64,000 bases of DNA from Bubalus kerabau (taxonomy: Eukaryota > Chordata > Mammalia > Artiodactyla > Bovidae), in the NCBI RefSeq assembly GCF_029407905.1, contig NC_073627.1, positions 162,507,697 through 162,571,696 on the forward strand, written 5' to 3'. The position numbers were made by a program, and so were the translations under genes. This document shows, piece after piece, positions 31,651 to 42,139 of this stretch (positions are counted from its first letter, which is position 1; every line of letters starts with the position of its first letter). The notes under the pieces are model-generated. The model ran no database searches and was not told where the DNA came from. It saw nothing but the letters and a program-made list of their open reading frames with translations.

Positions 31651-32254
31651 AACAACAACAATAAAGGAGAGCAAGCCCACTGCTGGGGGAATTTGACCAC
31701 TTTGGGATTGCCTGGCGACTTCTTTAGGGTCCAGGCTTTAAACATGTCAACTTTATAGTTGGGTGAATATTTGCATTTTTCCTAGGGAGATGTTAACAAG
31801 TGAGCAGAGAGGGAGGGGAAGTGGCACCCCCGTGCTGTGTCTGGTGACCGTGAACTGGGCTGTCATTCCCCGGGCTTCCTCCTGCTCATCTGGGAGGTTA
31901 GGGTGGGATGTGGGTTAGATATGAGTGTCAGATAGTTTCTGTGTCACGTCTGCTCTTATCAATGACCTTCATTGCATCTGGGCTCAAGGAAGAGAGGACA
32001 GGGATCTGCCATAGTTTCTGGGAGGAAGAATGGACGGGCTCCTGGGTTATGTTCAGGGTTGGCTTGCTCCGCACTAGATGGGCCCCCCTTGATACTGGTG
32101 CTCTGAGCCCAGAATTGCCTTTTTGTGTTTGAATTGGCTGATTAAGGATCTCAGCCCCTCTGTAAGCTTTGATGTTCTGCAGAAAAGACACAGAAATGCT
32201 GATTCTTAAATACTGTGAGAACTGACCTAAAATGCCTGCTATATTAGGTTTTTT

Positions 32255-32288
32255 TTTTTTTTAATTAAAAAATTTTTTTTTTTTTACC
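32255..32288. repeat. Low-complexity T and A run
   Basis: TTTTTTTTTTTTTTAATTAAAAAATTTTTTTTTTTT with no adjoining element that I recognise. Confidence 0.6.
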
Positions 32289-32646
32289 TTCTGCTAAACC
32301 CTTCTCTGTAGTATTCCAATCACTGCAGGATAATTTAATGGCAGAAGCAATTCTCAGGGAGGTTTTTGGTCTAGTCCATCTCAAGGCTTGTATGTTGTCT
32401 TCCCTAAGGTTGATGTGACTGGTGTGGTCAAAACTGGAATTGCCTAAAATGTAGGTACAAATGGATACAGTGTGTGGAGTTCACTTGTGTTTTGAGAAGG
32501 GCTGACCCCCGTGGTCTTGGTGCTACATCCCTCTGGCCCTGATGTCCCTCCCTTTCCTGGAAGTCAGGTGTTTCCTGTCTTTGCTGTCCCTTCTGTGCAG
32601 GACACTCTGCCTTCATCCCCAGAAGGAGATAGAAATGAATTCTTGG

Positions 32647-32872
32647 GACTTCCCTGGTGGTTCAGTGGTTAAGACTCTGCACTCCCAATGCAAGGAGCCC
32701 GGGTTCAGTCTCTGGTTGGGGAACTGAGATCCCACATACCACAACTAAGCATGTGCTCCGCAACTGAGCCCATGTGCTGTAGAGCCTGCACATCACAGCT
32801 AGAGGAGCCTGTGTGCTGCAGTGAAGAGTCTGCACAGCTAAAATAAATAAGATACAATAAAATTTGAAACTG
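32647..32872 (+). mobile_element. Cetartiodactyl tRNA-derived SINE
   Basis: Sense copy from GACTTCCCTGGTGGTTCAG to AAAATAAATAAGATACAATAA. Confidence 0.85.
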
Positions 32873-33097
32873 TCACCTATATGTTACAAAAAGCACGTGC
32901 ATTTGTAAAACAGTTTAAAAAAATAAATAGTCAAGTGTCAGGTCACTTGTCCCTTTCTCAGAAGACTTCCTTGAGTGCCCATCTAGAGTATCAGCCTTGT
33001 CAGTATTTGTCATGTGTATTCATTTGTACCCGTTTATTGTGTGTTTTACTAATGAGAACCTTCAAGAAACGTGAAACTTGACTCCTTTGTTGCTTCC

Positions 33098-33318
33098 CGG
33101 TGGGTGCTTAGTCGCTCAGTCGTGTCTGACTCTTTGCGACCCCGTGAACTAAGCCTGCCAGACTCCTCTGTCCATGGGATTCTCCAGGCAAGAATACTGG
33201 AGTGAGTTGCCATTTCCTACTCCAGGGGATCTTCCCGATCCAGGGATCGAACCCGCGTGTCCTGTGTCTCCGGCACTGCAGGCGAGTTCTTTGTCTGCTG
33301 AGCCATCCGGGAAGCATT
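33098..33318 (-). mobile_element. Bov-tA SINE
   Basis: Antisense copy: GGTGGGTGCTTAGTCGCTCAG to GCTGAGCCATCCGGGAAGC. Confidence 0.85.
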
Positions 33319-33439
33319 ACTGCTTTATGCCAGTGCAAATGTGACAATTTAAAGTTTTACTTGAAGACTGGATGCCTGTTCAGGTTTCTCCTCAGTAATG
33401 AGTTTGTGACCAATTTTAATATGTTATGTCCACGTGTAC

Positions 33440-33535
33440 ACCCGTGGTGGATTCATGTTGATGTATGGCAAAACCAATACAATATTGTAAAGTAATTAGC
33501 CTCTAATTAAAATAAATAAATTTAAATTAAAAAAT
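33440..33535 (+). mobile_element. L1 3' end
   Basis: Sense: GTATGGCAAAACCAATACAA and TAATTAGCCTCTAATTAAAA, then an A/T-rich tail. Confidence 0.75.
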
Positions 33536-33589
33536 AAAAAAGCAACCATAATACTATATCTCATCTAAAAATTGGATAATTAAAATTCA

Positions 33590-34040
33590 TTAAATATAAA
33601 AAAATTAATAAACATGCAATGTCATATACAAATAATTTTATGTAAATGTGCAATTTTATGATTTTGAACCAAATTGAATATTCAGTGTTATATACAAATT
33701 TTGCAATTTTCTATAAACATGCAATTTAAAGAATTTGTGGCCAAATTAAATATGCAATGTTATATACAAATTTTATAATTTTATATAAATAAGCAATTGG
33801 ATGAATTTGTGACCAAATTACATTGCAGTTACATAAACATTTTGCAATTTTATATAAATATGCAATTTTATGACTGTGACTAAATTAAATATGTGATGTT
33901 ATATACAAATATTATAATTTTATATATAGTTTTATACATTTTGACAAATGTGGAATATTATAAAAAGTATAAAAACTATCAAACGGTTATGAAATATACA
34001 ATTTTATGAATTTGTGACCAAATTAAATATGTAATTTTAT
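33590..34040. repeat. AT-rich minisatellite
   Basis: Five to six imperfect copies of a unit of roughly 75-85 bases: ATGCAATTTTATGAATTTG, TGACCAAATTAAATATG, CAATGTTATATACAAATTT and ATAATTTTATATAAATA in order. Strongly AT-rich, and ends at the left edge of the duplicated block at 34030. Confidence 0.85.
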
Positions 34041-34695
34041 ATAAAAAGAGGCATGTGTGTGTTTTTTCCCCATCCTGTGGTTCTCTGGAGCAGTTCTGAG
34101 TGAAGGGTACAGGGGTGTGTTCTTGCTGTGTGACCCACTCCTTCCTTCTCCCTTTATGCCTCAGGCTCATCTTGCATGGGTGTGTCTCCTGCTCTGACTC
34201 AAGATTTCCAGATGCCAGATTCCTGGGGGACCTGAATACAGCCCCTCATCTGTCACCTCCTCCCCGCTCTTCCCCTGGGAGAGAGGCCCCAGCCTGGTCA
34301 GGCTCCTGCACAGCCTCCCCACTGTGGTGTCTCTGAGTCCTGTCTGGGCCTGCTGGGCTCCCTGGAGGTGCAGACTGGCTCTGACAGAGCTGTTGGGAAG
34401 GGCTGGTGGGGCCCTGCTTGCTGGGGTTCTTCAGTGGCCCCTCACTTGTGAGCCTCCTGCCACTCTGGGGCCACCTTCCCCTTCTGTCCCTGCTGTCCTT
34501 TCTGCATCCTCATCACAGTGGGTCTGGTGGCTCAGCCCTGCAACCTCATGGAGACACAACTCCCTTCCCCTGGACCTTAGGGTAGGATCCCCCACCCACC
34601 TAGATTTCCTGGGGGAGCCCCGTGGTCCCAGCCCTGTCCCCTTTCCCAGAGCAAAGGTGCTCGTGCAGAGCTGCACACCCCCTGACTGCCCCCAC
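34030..34695 (+). repeat. Segmental duplication, second copy (receptor 3' flank)
   Basis: Direct-orientation partner of 8275-8960, about 26 kb apart with the receptor gene between. Open stretches within it are not conserved in frame between copies. Confidence 0.85.
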
Positions 34696-34721
34696 TCCTG
34701 CCTGTGAACATATTACATCAG

Positions 34722-34775
34722 GAGTGGGAAGAAAAATATTTTAGATCACAAATCAGGAGGAAGAAGTGAATTTAT
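34722..34775 (-). repeat. Inverted copy of an intron 3 segment
   Basis: GGGAAGAAAAATATTTTAG and ATCACAAATCAGGAGGAAG are the reverse complement of 24690-24740, with few differences. Confidence 0.75.
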
Positions 34776-34982
34776 AATTACTTGAAAATAAATTCTTGAG
34801 AAGCAGTGTTGCCTGTGTGAGACCCCTATATCAGATCACCTAAGTTGTCCTTGAATGGAGAAGACTGACTGGGCCTCCATTTGTTTTTGTGTCTGTTAAC
34901 ACTTTATGAGAAGCTGAGGGATGGCGGGGGGTGGGGGGCGGGGTGAGGGTGTTAGGGGCAATATTATATAATCAACAGACTT

Positions 34983-35193
34983 GAGCTTCCCTGGTGGCTA
35001 ACATGATAAAGAGTCTGTCTGCAATACAGGAGCCACAGGCCCAATCCCGGGGTCTGGAAGATCTCCTGGAGAAGGCAATGGCAACCCACTCCAGTATTCT
35101 TGACTGGAGAATCCCATGGACAGAAGAGCCTGGCAAGTCCCAGTCCATGGGGTCACAAGAAGTCGGACATGACTGAGCGACTAACATTTCACA
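34983..35193 (+). mobile_element. Bov-tA SINE
   Basis: Sense copy from GAGCTTCCCTGGTGGCTAAC to ACTGAGCGACTAACATTTC. Confidence 0.85.
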
Positions 35194-35289
35194 TATGGGA
35201 TGCATCTGAGCAGTTTTACAGGATAGGTAAGAGCACGTATTAGTGGAAATTAACCTAAAACATAGTTTTAACACTACAACCTTTTTGTT

Positions 35290-35845
35290 GTTGTTCAGTC
35301 ACTCAGTCATGTCCGACTCTGTGACCCCATGGACTGCAGCATGCCAGACTTCCCTGTCCTTCACCATCTCGCAGAGTTTGCTCTAACTTATGTCCACTGA
35401 GTCGGTGATGCCATCCAACCATCTCATCCTGTCGACCACTTCTTTTCATGCCTTCAGTCCTTCCCAGAATCAGAGTCTTTTCAAGTGTCTTTTCAAGCTT
35501 TTCCCATCAGGTGGCCAAGTATTGGAGCTTTAGCTTCAGCATCAGTCCTTCCAATGAATATTCAGGGTTGGTTTCCTTCAAGATTGACTGGTTTGATCTC
35601 CTTGCTGTTGAAGGGACTCTCCTGAGTCTTCTCCAACACCACGGTTAAACAAGCATCAGTTCTTTGGTGCTCAGCCTACTTTATGGTCCTGCTTTCACGT
35701 CCGTACACGACTACTGGGAATACTATAGCGCTGACCAGACGGGTCTTTGTCGGCAAAGTGATGTCTCTGTTTTCTAAAACGGCGTCTAGGTTTGTCACAG
35801 CCTTTATTACATCACCATTTCTAATGGTTCAGTGTAGGTTGGTTC
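35290..35845 (-). mobile_element. BovB LINE 3' fragment
   Basis: Antisense: TTCAGTCACTCAGTCATGTCC, AGGTGGCCAAGTATTGGAGC and GGTGCTCAGCCTACTTTATG are the BovB 3' coding end and terminus. The reading frame is broken many times. Confidence 0.85.
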
Positions 35846-36007
35846 TCTGATACTGAGTCTCACCAGACTGGGGCTGTGGTCCCTTCAAGGCCTGAATGGA
35901 AAAGGACGTGCTTCCAAGCTTACACATGAGGTGGGGCTGGATTCAGTTCTTGGGGGCAGTTGGCAGGAGGCTGTCCTTTGTCCTTGTGATGTGGGCCTCT
36001 CCATTTA

Positions 36008-36218
36008 CTGTTTAGTCGTCACTCAGGCGTGTCAGACTCTTTGAAACCCCGTGGACTGTAGCCTACCAGGCACCTATGTCCGTGGAATTCTCCAGGCAAG
36101 AATAGTGGAGTGGGTTGCTATTTCTTTCTCCAGCAGATTTTCCCAACCCAAGGATCAAACCCAAGTCTCCTGCATTGGCAGGCGGATTCTTCATGGCTGA
36201 GCCACCAGGGAAGCCCAG
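36008..36218 (-). mobile_element. Bov-tA SINE
   Basis: Antisense copy: TACTGTTTAGTCGTCACTCAG to CTGAGCCACCAGGGAAGCCC. Confidence 0.85.
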
Positions 36219-36239
36219 TCCTCTCCATATGTGTGTGTG

Positions 36240-36452
36240 TACATGCTAAGTCGCTTCAGCTGTGTCAGACCCTTTGCAACCCTATACCAGGCTCCCTCTG
36301 TCCATGGGACTCTCCAGGCAAGAATGCTGGAGTGGATTGCCATGCCTTCCTCCAGGGGATCTTTCTGATTCAGGGACTGAACTGGCATCTCTTAGGTCTC
36401 TAGCAATGACAAGCGGGTTGGTTACCCCCAATGCCACCAGGGAAGCCCAGGC
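36240..36452 (-). mobile_element. Bov-tA SINE
   Basis: Second antisense copy only 20 bases after the previous one: ACATGCTAAGTCGCTTCAGC to CACCAGGGAAGCCC. Confidence 0.85.
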
Positions 36453-37137
36453 CTCTCCATAGGGCTGAGCAAAACATGGCAGCTTGTTTCAACAGAGAAA
36501 GTGAGCAATGCGGTGGGGATGGGTGGGGTGTGGGAGCTGGGGAGGAGTCACCATCCTTTTAGCCTGATCTTGAGACATCCCACTGCTTCTGTTGATCCAT
36601 TTCTCGGTATTTTATCTGAAAATCTGACAGCTCTGAGACCCTACTTGTGAGTTAGTGAGTTACCTTACCACATTATTTATGTGAGTCTTTATGAGTGTGC
36701 ATGTTCACCTGGGTAGTGTGTATATACCAGTATACAAGTGCATATGGATGCATACAAACATATGTGCTAGCCAACTGTGCACATACCATCCCGTCGTGAG
36801 ATCTCTGGATCAAGGATCAGACTCTTTCGTTGCCAAGTACACTTAGCCCTGGTTCCCCAAGCGGGAGAGGGCAGAGGCACGTGTACCTGTGTGTGCAGTG
36901 GGGTTTATGCATCAATTCCAGGTTATGAAACTCAGAGCTTAAATAGATGGCTGACACATCAACTCCTGCTCTCCTCCTCAGTAAGAAATATCCTGTATTT
37001 TCTTCTGGAATAGAAACAAAGTCTCTTTTGGAGGAAAGAAGCCTAGAATGTGAGTACACGGCCCTGATCGGCAGGGGACAACCTCTAGTCCCTACAGGGC
37101 AGTAGCCAACCTCTCCCTTCTAAGGCCTGTCAACCAT

Positions 37138-37372
37138 TTGTGCTTGCTGCATGCTAAGTCGCTTCAGTCATGTGTAACTCTTTGCAACCTTATGGCCCTT
37201 AGCCCACCAGGCTTCTTTGTTCATGGGCTCCGCCAGGCAAGAATACTGGAGTGGGTTGCCATGCTCTCTTCCAGAGGATCTTCTTGGCCCAGAGATGGAA
37301 CCAGCATCTCTTAGGTCTCCTGCATTGACAGGGAGGGTTCTTTACCACTAGCACCACCTGAAAAGCCCTGTT
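37138..37372 (-). mobile_element. Bov-tA SINE
   Basis: Antisense copy: CTTGCTGCATGCTAAGTCGC to CACCACCTGAAAAGCCC. Confidence 0.85.
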
Positions 37373-37379
37373 AACCAAA

Positions 37380-38100
37380 CAGCCTTTAAGCAAAGTTGCC
37401 CACAATCTTTGCTCAAAAAACTTAAACTTTAAGCAAACCTGAAAAATGTCATGTCCATTTTATAAATTGAAGATAATAGGATTAAAGGCCAGAAATTTGT
37501 CCCCAGTAGTAAAGATAAGCAGGGTGCACACAGTCTCTCTGCCTGGATGTTAAACATTCACTCTATGGGATTTCATTAAATACATATAAACTTTTAAAGA
37601 TTTTTTGACATCCCCCAATAGTCTGAGTTGGACAAATAGAAAATACAAAACTCAGTTTTTGGAATAGATTTCCACAAGAACATGAAGTGACTTTTCACCC
37701 ATCCCTTTCCTGGGTCCTGAGTCATCTTGGCCTGTTTTTTCTTGACTCCTCAGACTCAGGTTTTACCATGTCTCAGCACTTGACTGCTCTTCCTCTGGTT
37801 TCTTTTGTCTTTTCTGTCCCCTCGGGCACACCTCATGCTCTCCCTGCTGAATCACAGCAACAGGCCTCCGGCTTTGACAGCTGTCTCTGTCCTCCATTAT
37901 GCTAAGATCCCACAGGAGCCTGGAATCTTCCTGATGCAAACCACTTCCCAGGATTTCCACCCCTCCCTCCCTGGAGAGTGTCCAGACAATGTCTTATTAA
38001 GCGCTTGGCTTTTGCTCCATCCTCTGAGTTGCTGAAACCATTTCCACACTAATGAGGATTTTAGTCTACCTATTAGCCTTGTTAAATAATCATGGATTAT
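37380..38100. other. No gene seen
   Basis: Non-repetitive flank without a recognisable open frame. Confidence 0.4.
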
Positions 38101-38104
38101 AGAG

Positions 38105-38322
38105 ACATTTGGGCTTCCCCTCTGGCTCAGATGGTGAGGAATCTGCCTGCAATGCAGGAGACCTGGGTTCAATCCCTGGGTTGGGAAGATCCCCTGGAGA
38201 AGGGAATGGCAACCCATTCCAATGTTCTTGTCTGGAGAATCCCCTGGACAGAGGAGCCTGGCAAGCTACAGTTGGTGGGTTGCAAAGAGTTGGACACAAC
38301 TGAGTGACTAAGACACATATAG
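38105..38322 (+). mobile_element. Bov-tA SINE
   Basis: Sense copy from TGGGCTTCCCCTCTGGCTCAG to CTGAGTGACTAAGACAC. Confidence 0.85.
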
Positions 38323-38639
38323 ACATTTATGTGACAAAATGTTTTTGTAGTATTCTTCAAATGTCAAAAACTTCAAAAGAATTAAAATGTTCCCAATGGG
38401 ATTCTGGTTAAGTTACTGGTGTTAGACCCATACAGTATGTTAGGGAGTTATCAAAAGTAACGTAGCAAAATAATTAATGAAATGAAAAAACGTTTTTAAA
38501 AAAGTGTTTAAAAAGGTTAAGAAGGAAAAACAAGATTATTAATAGTATTTACCTGTGGTGGTTTTAAGGCAGGTGCACAAATTCTTTGATCTTTTTCTTT
38601 CAAGATATATAGCTGAACATGTGGTGCAATTAGTGACTC

Positions 38640-39385
38640 ATCTGTAATCATCAGGACATGGCAGAGGTGGCTATACATGACCAGCTGCTAGAACTGGGCT
38701 CTCCCTTCCAGATCGAAGGGCCAGCAACAAGCCAGCACAGCAAACAGGTCCTTAGGACAGCGCGGTAACCGTCTTTTAGGGCACACAGCCATGTCAAAGG
38801 GGTCCATGTCCACGTAGGCCATTTGGCCCTGAGTCAAAAGCTAGCTCCCACAGCATCACTCTGAAGGCCCACAGGTCACTGGCACTGGAGAACTCATTAT
38901 TAACCAGACTTTCAAGGGCCGTCCACCAAACCCGCCTGTTTTCATTGTCCCCCAGGCAATGACATAGTCCACGGGGAACAAGTCTCTGCAGAGGGCATTG
39001 TCTGCGATCTTAACTTGAAGTGCATCTTCAGCAATACAGGTCCTAACAGCCACATCTTGGTGGATGACTTCCCTGCTGGACAGACAGCTCATTCCTCAGG
39101 CAATCTGAACAGTCATGTGAACCAAGTCTTGTTAAGAAATCGCCTGTGGATTATGGGCCTCTACTAATTGGCACTGCCGTAAAAACAATCTAAGATTCCC
39201 CCAGTTCATGTAAGCCAATATCCCCATGGGCTTTTCTCCTTCTATACACACCCTGGTGATAGGAAGAAGATTTCTGTGATGAAGACCTCATAGCTTACAA
39301 CTCTCAGTGAGCATCATTGTCACCTGAATTTCAGAAGCTTGATCTTTAACTGTTTTTACAAATACTTGCTTTTCTTTATTTGAAT
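38640..39385 (-). pseudogene. RYK: RYK processed pseudogene (kinase domain)
   Basis: The - strand, read across frames, follows the pseudokinase domain of RYK, a Wnt-binding receptor: NKEKQVFVKTVKDQASEIQ, TMMLTESCKL, LHHRNLLPIT, MNWGNLRLFLRQC, REVIHQDVAVRT, ADNALCRDLFPVDY, ESLVNNEFSSASDLWAFRV and LFAVLACCW in order, without introns. Stops occur after CKL, QAIS and QIA, and frame changes lie near 38930 and 38810. RYK's unusual DNA triplet in place of DFG is kept, which supports this family over other kinases. The catalytic-loop Asn is lost. Only the kinase part is present, so it is a 5'-truncated retrocopy. Confidence 0.9.
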
Positions 39386-39447
39386 CTTTTTCTTTTTTTC
39401 CTTTAGCCACAGACTTTATTGTTTGAATATTTGCAACTATTATTCTG

Positions 39448-39716
39448 CTGCTAAGTGGCTTCAGTCGTGTCCGATTCTGTGCGACCCCATAGACAGTAGC
39501 CCACCAGGCTCCGCCGTCCCTGGGATTCTCCAGGCAAGAACACTGGAGTGGGTTGCCATTTCCATCTCCAATGCATGAAAGTGAAAAGTCAAAGTGAATT
39601 CGCTCAGTCGTGTCCGACTCTTAGCGACCCCATGGACTGCAGCCTACCAGGCTCCTCCGTCCATGGGATTTTCCAGGCAAGAGTACTGGAGTGGGGTGCC
39701 ATTGCCTTCTCCAACT
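39448..39716 (-). mobile_element. BovA-type dimeric SINE
   Basis: Antisense dimer: CTGCTGCTAAGTGGCTTCAG to GGTGCCATTGCCTTCTCC. It abuts the 5' side of the RYK copy. Confidence 0.85.
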
Positions 39717-39842
39717 ATTATTCTATACACTTTTAATTTCTTCCAAAACTCTATGCTCCATATTGCTAGGTCACTTCGCTCTCCATTTTATTCTACATTT
39801 CCATCAAGCAGTGTTTCCCCAAATCACAATCTGCTGATTTTG

Positions 39843-39975
39843 TATTGTTGTTGTTCAGTTGCTAAGTTGTGTCTGTCCTTTTGTGATGCCATGGACTATA
39901 GGCCACCAGGCTCCTCTGTCCATGAGATTTCCCAGGCACGAACACTGGAGTGGGCTGCCATTCCTTCTCCATATT
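39843..39975 (-). mobile_element. Bov-tA SINE, truncated
   Basis: Antisense: TGTTGTTGTTCAGTTGCTAAG to GGCTGCCATTCCTTCTCC; the head half is missing. Confidence 0.8.
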
Positions 39976-40199
39976 TGGATCTTTTTCATCTACTAAAACC
40001 CCATGGAAAATATGCTCAAAAGTACCTTATTGAAGTTCATCTTTTAGAATTTTCCTCTCCCTGGATATTGCAATACCCTTCACCTTAGCGTTGGCCTCCA
40101 AAAGAGTGACACTTCTCAGGTCATTCTTCTGTCTTTTGAAGACAGAACCCTTCTTGAGTGAAAATAAAAACAAAAAACCAAACTCTGTTGCTATGTCAG

Positions 40200-40740
40200 A
40201 TAGGATATTATCAACATAGTTCAGAAGTGACAATGCAAAGCAATTTTTTCAACAAAAGCATGTTTATTATGCAATCTGAGACAAAGTGCAATCAGGAGGG
40301 AGCCTGATTATACTTGAAAAGAAAATGCACTCAGGAATGAGTCTGGAAACAGAAGCAGCTTTGGTATTTGTTGGACTGTCATCCTCAGCCACTTTTGCCA
40401 AAACACGCAGAATGAATGGGTCTGGTGCCCTGTGTGCTGGGCTGCAGGCCCAATTTCTTAACACAGGGCAGATTAACTGGGCCAACCACCCCTGTGCTCA
40501 GTGGGCAAAGCTGATCGCTCTCCTGTCCTCGTGGGGCCAGCGGGAGGGACTGACTGAAGACAAAGCGCCGTGGGTTACACTTCAGAGGGGTGTGCTGCAG
40601 GAGGAGGGTGCCGGTTTTACTGATTGCAGCCCCATCCACTTCTTCCATCTTCCTGGCTTCCTCCAGTTCTCCTGGATTTCACACCAATTAACCTCAACTT
40701 CGGTCCCTTACCTAGATTTCTCAAGAATTTGATCTAGCTA
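40200..40740 (-). other. Possible old retrocopy or terminal exon, unidentified
   Basis: Read on the - strand, this ends in an AATAAA signal (complement of 40262-40267). Upstream of it are two overlapping open stretches (40648-40385 and 40485-40267) that could be one frame broken by a shift. I do not recognise the protein. It looks unlike the surrounding repeats, but coding status is unsupported. Confidence 0.25.
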
Positions 40741-41169
40741 TAAATAGGAGGAGGAAATAAATAAATAAGAAAACCTTTTTGCTGTGCTCAAAGACTCTGC
40801 ATAACCATCCTGCTTTTAAAAAACAGAGTATAGCACCAGAACACTACATCTTATTCCCTTTCATTTCCTTTTATAATAGTTGAAAATAACATGAGGTGCT
40901 TTGGCCGAAAGTCAAGCTTGTTCTAGACCCGTGACTACCCTATAAAGCCACAATTACACAAAGGCTCTGCAGAGCTCCACCTTCTCACCCCACAAAAGAA
41001 ACCCCAGTTCCTAGCTAGAGACCTAGGCCAGGATGCATTTCTTGGTCAGCCTGCTCTCCTACCTTTCTCTAAGCAAAAGCAGGAAATCTGGAAATGAGTT
41101 TTCTAAAATAAAGCAAGGCACGTTCAGGAGATGGTTAAAATGGCAATAATTTCATCCTAATTATTTTTC

Positions 41170-41462
41170 TAGATCATTTGAGGTGCTGGAGAAGACTCAT
41201 GAGAGTCCTTTGGACAACAAGCATTTTGGCCAACTGATGGGAAGAACTGACTCATTGGAAAAGACCCTGATACTGGGAAAGATTGAGGGCAGGAGGAGAA
41301 GGGAGTGACAGAGCATGAGATGCTTGGATGGCATCACTGACTCAGTGGACATGAGTTTGGGCAGACTCTGAGAGATAGTGAAGGACAGGGAAGCCTGGCA
41401 TGCTGCGGTGCATGGGGTAACAGAGTCGGACACAACTGAGTGATGGAACAACAGCAACAAAT
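41170..41462 (+). mobile_element. BovB LINE 3' end
   Basis: Sense fragment: GACTCATTGGAAAAGACCC, GATGGCATCACTGACTCAG and ACACAACTGAGTGATGGAAC. No open frame of note. Confidence 0.85.
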
Positions 41463-41604
41463 GAGGATTAAGGTCATGGACATTGGATGCTCAGTGTATG
41501 GGACCATTGAATAAATTCACTCTGTTACTGTTGAATCACTGTGATTACTGCAGATGTAGAAACTGGCTGGAATTCCCCTTTCAAAAAAATTTTTTTTTTC
41601 TTTA

Positions 41605-41876
41605 GGACTTCCATGTTGGGCCTGTGGTTAAGCATCCACCTGCCAATGCAGGGGAGACAGGTTCCGTCCTTGGTCCAGGGATATTCCACATGCCATGGGG
41701 CAACTAAGCCGGTGTGCCATAACTACTGAAGCCCACACGCTCTGCAGCCCATGCTCCAAAACAAGAGAATCCACATCAATGAGAAGCCCATGCATTATAT
41801 CTAGAGAAAGCCTGAGCATAGCAATAAGATCCAGTGCAGCCAAAAATAAATAAATACGTGAAAAAATAAAAAAAGA
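41605..41876 (+). mobile_element. Cetartiodactyl tRNA-derived SINE
   Basis: Sense copy from GGACTTCCATGTTGGGCCTG to AATAAATAAATACG. Confidence 0.8.
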
Positions 41877-42139
41877 TTAGTTCATGTTTAAAAAAAAATT
41901 AGCATTGTTCAAGGAAATGCTTGCTTACAAGCATTTGGTTTGCTGGGAGAAATAATTACACTAAAGTAAATTTAATCATATTAAAAAGACCTCTCTTATA
42001 AACAGGGTCAAACATTGTATATTTTAAAATAATATTTATTATATGTTTTGTTGGACATATTTGCTGCAGAAGATTAAAATGATACATATATATAGAAACC
42101 TCACTGTTTTTCCATCATCTAGATATAGCACACTCAGCA

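Noticed and set aside
36955..37060. Small exon with CTCCTCAG acceptor and GTGAGT donor
   Set aside because: The splice-like words are there, but no coding frame, neighbouring exon or family match supports it.
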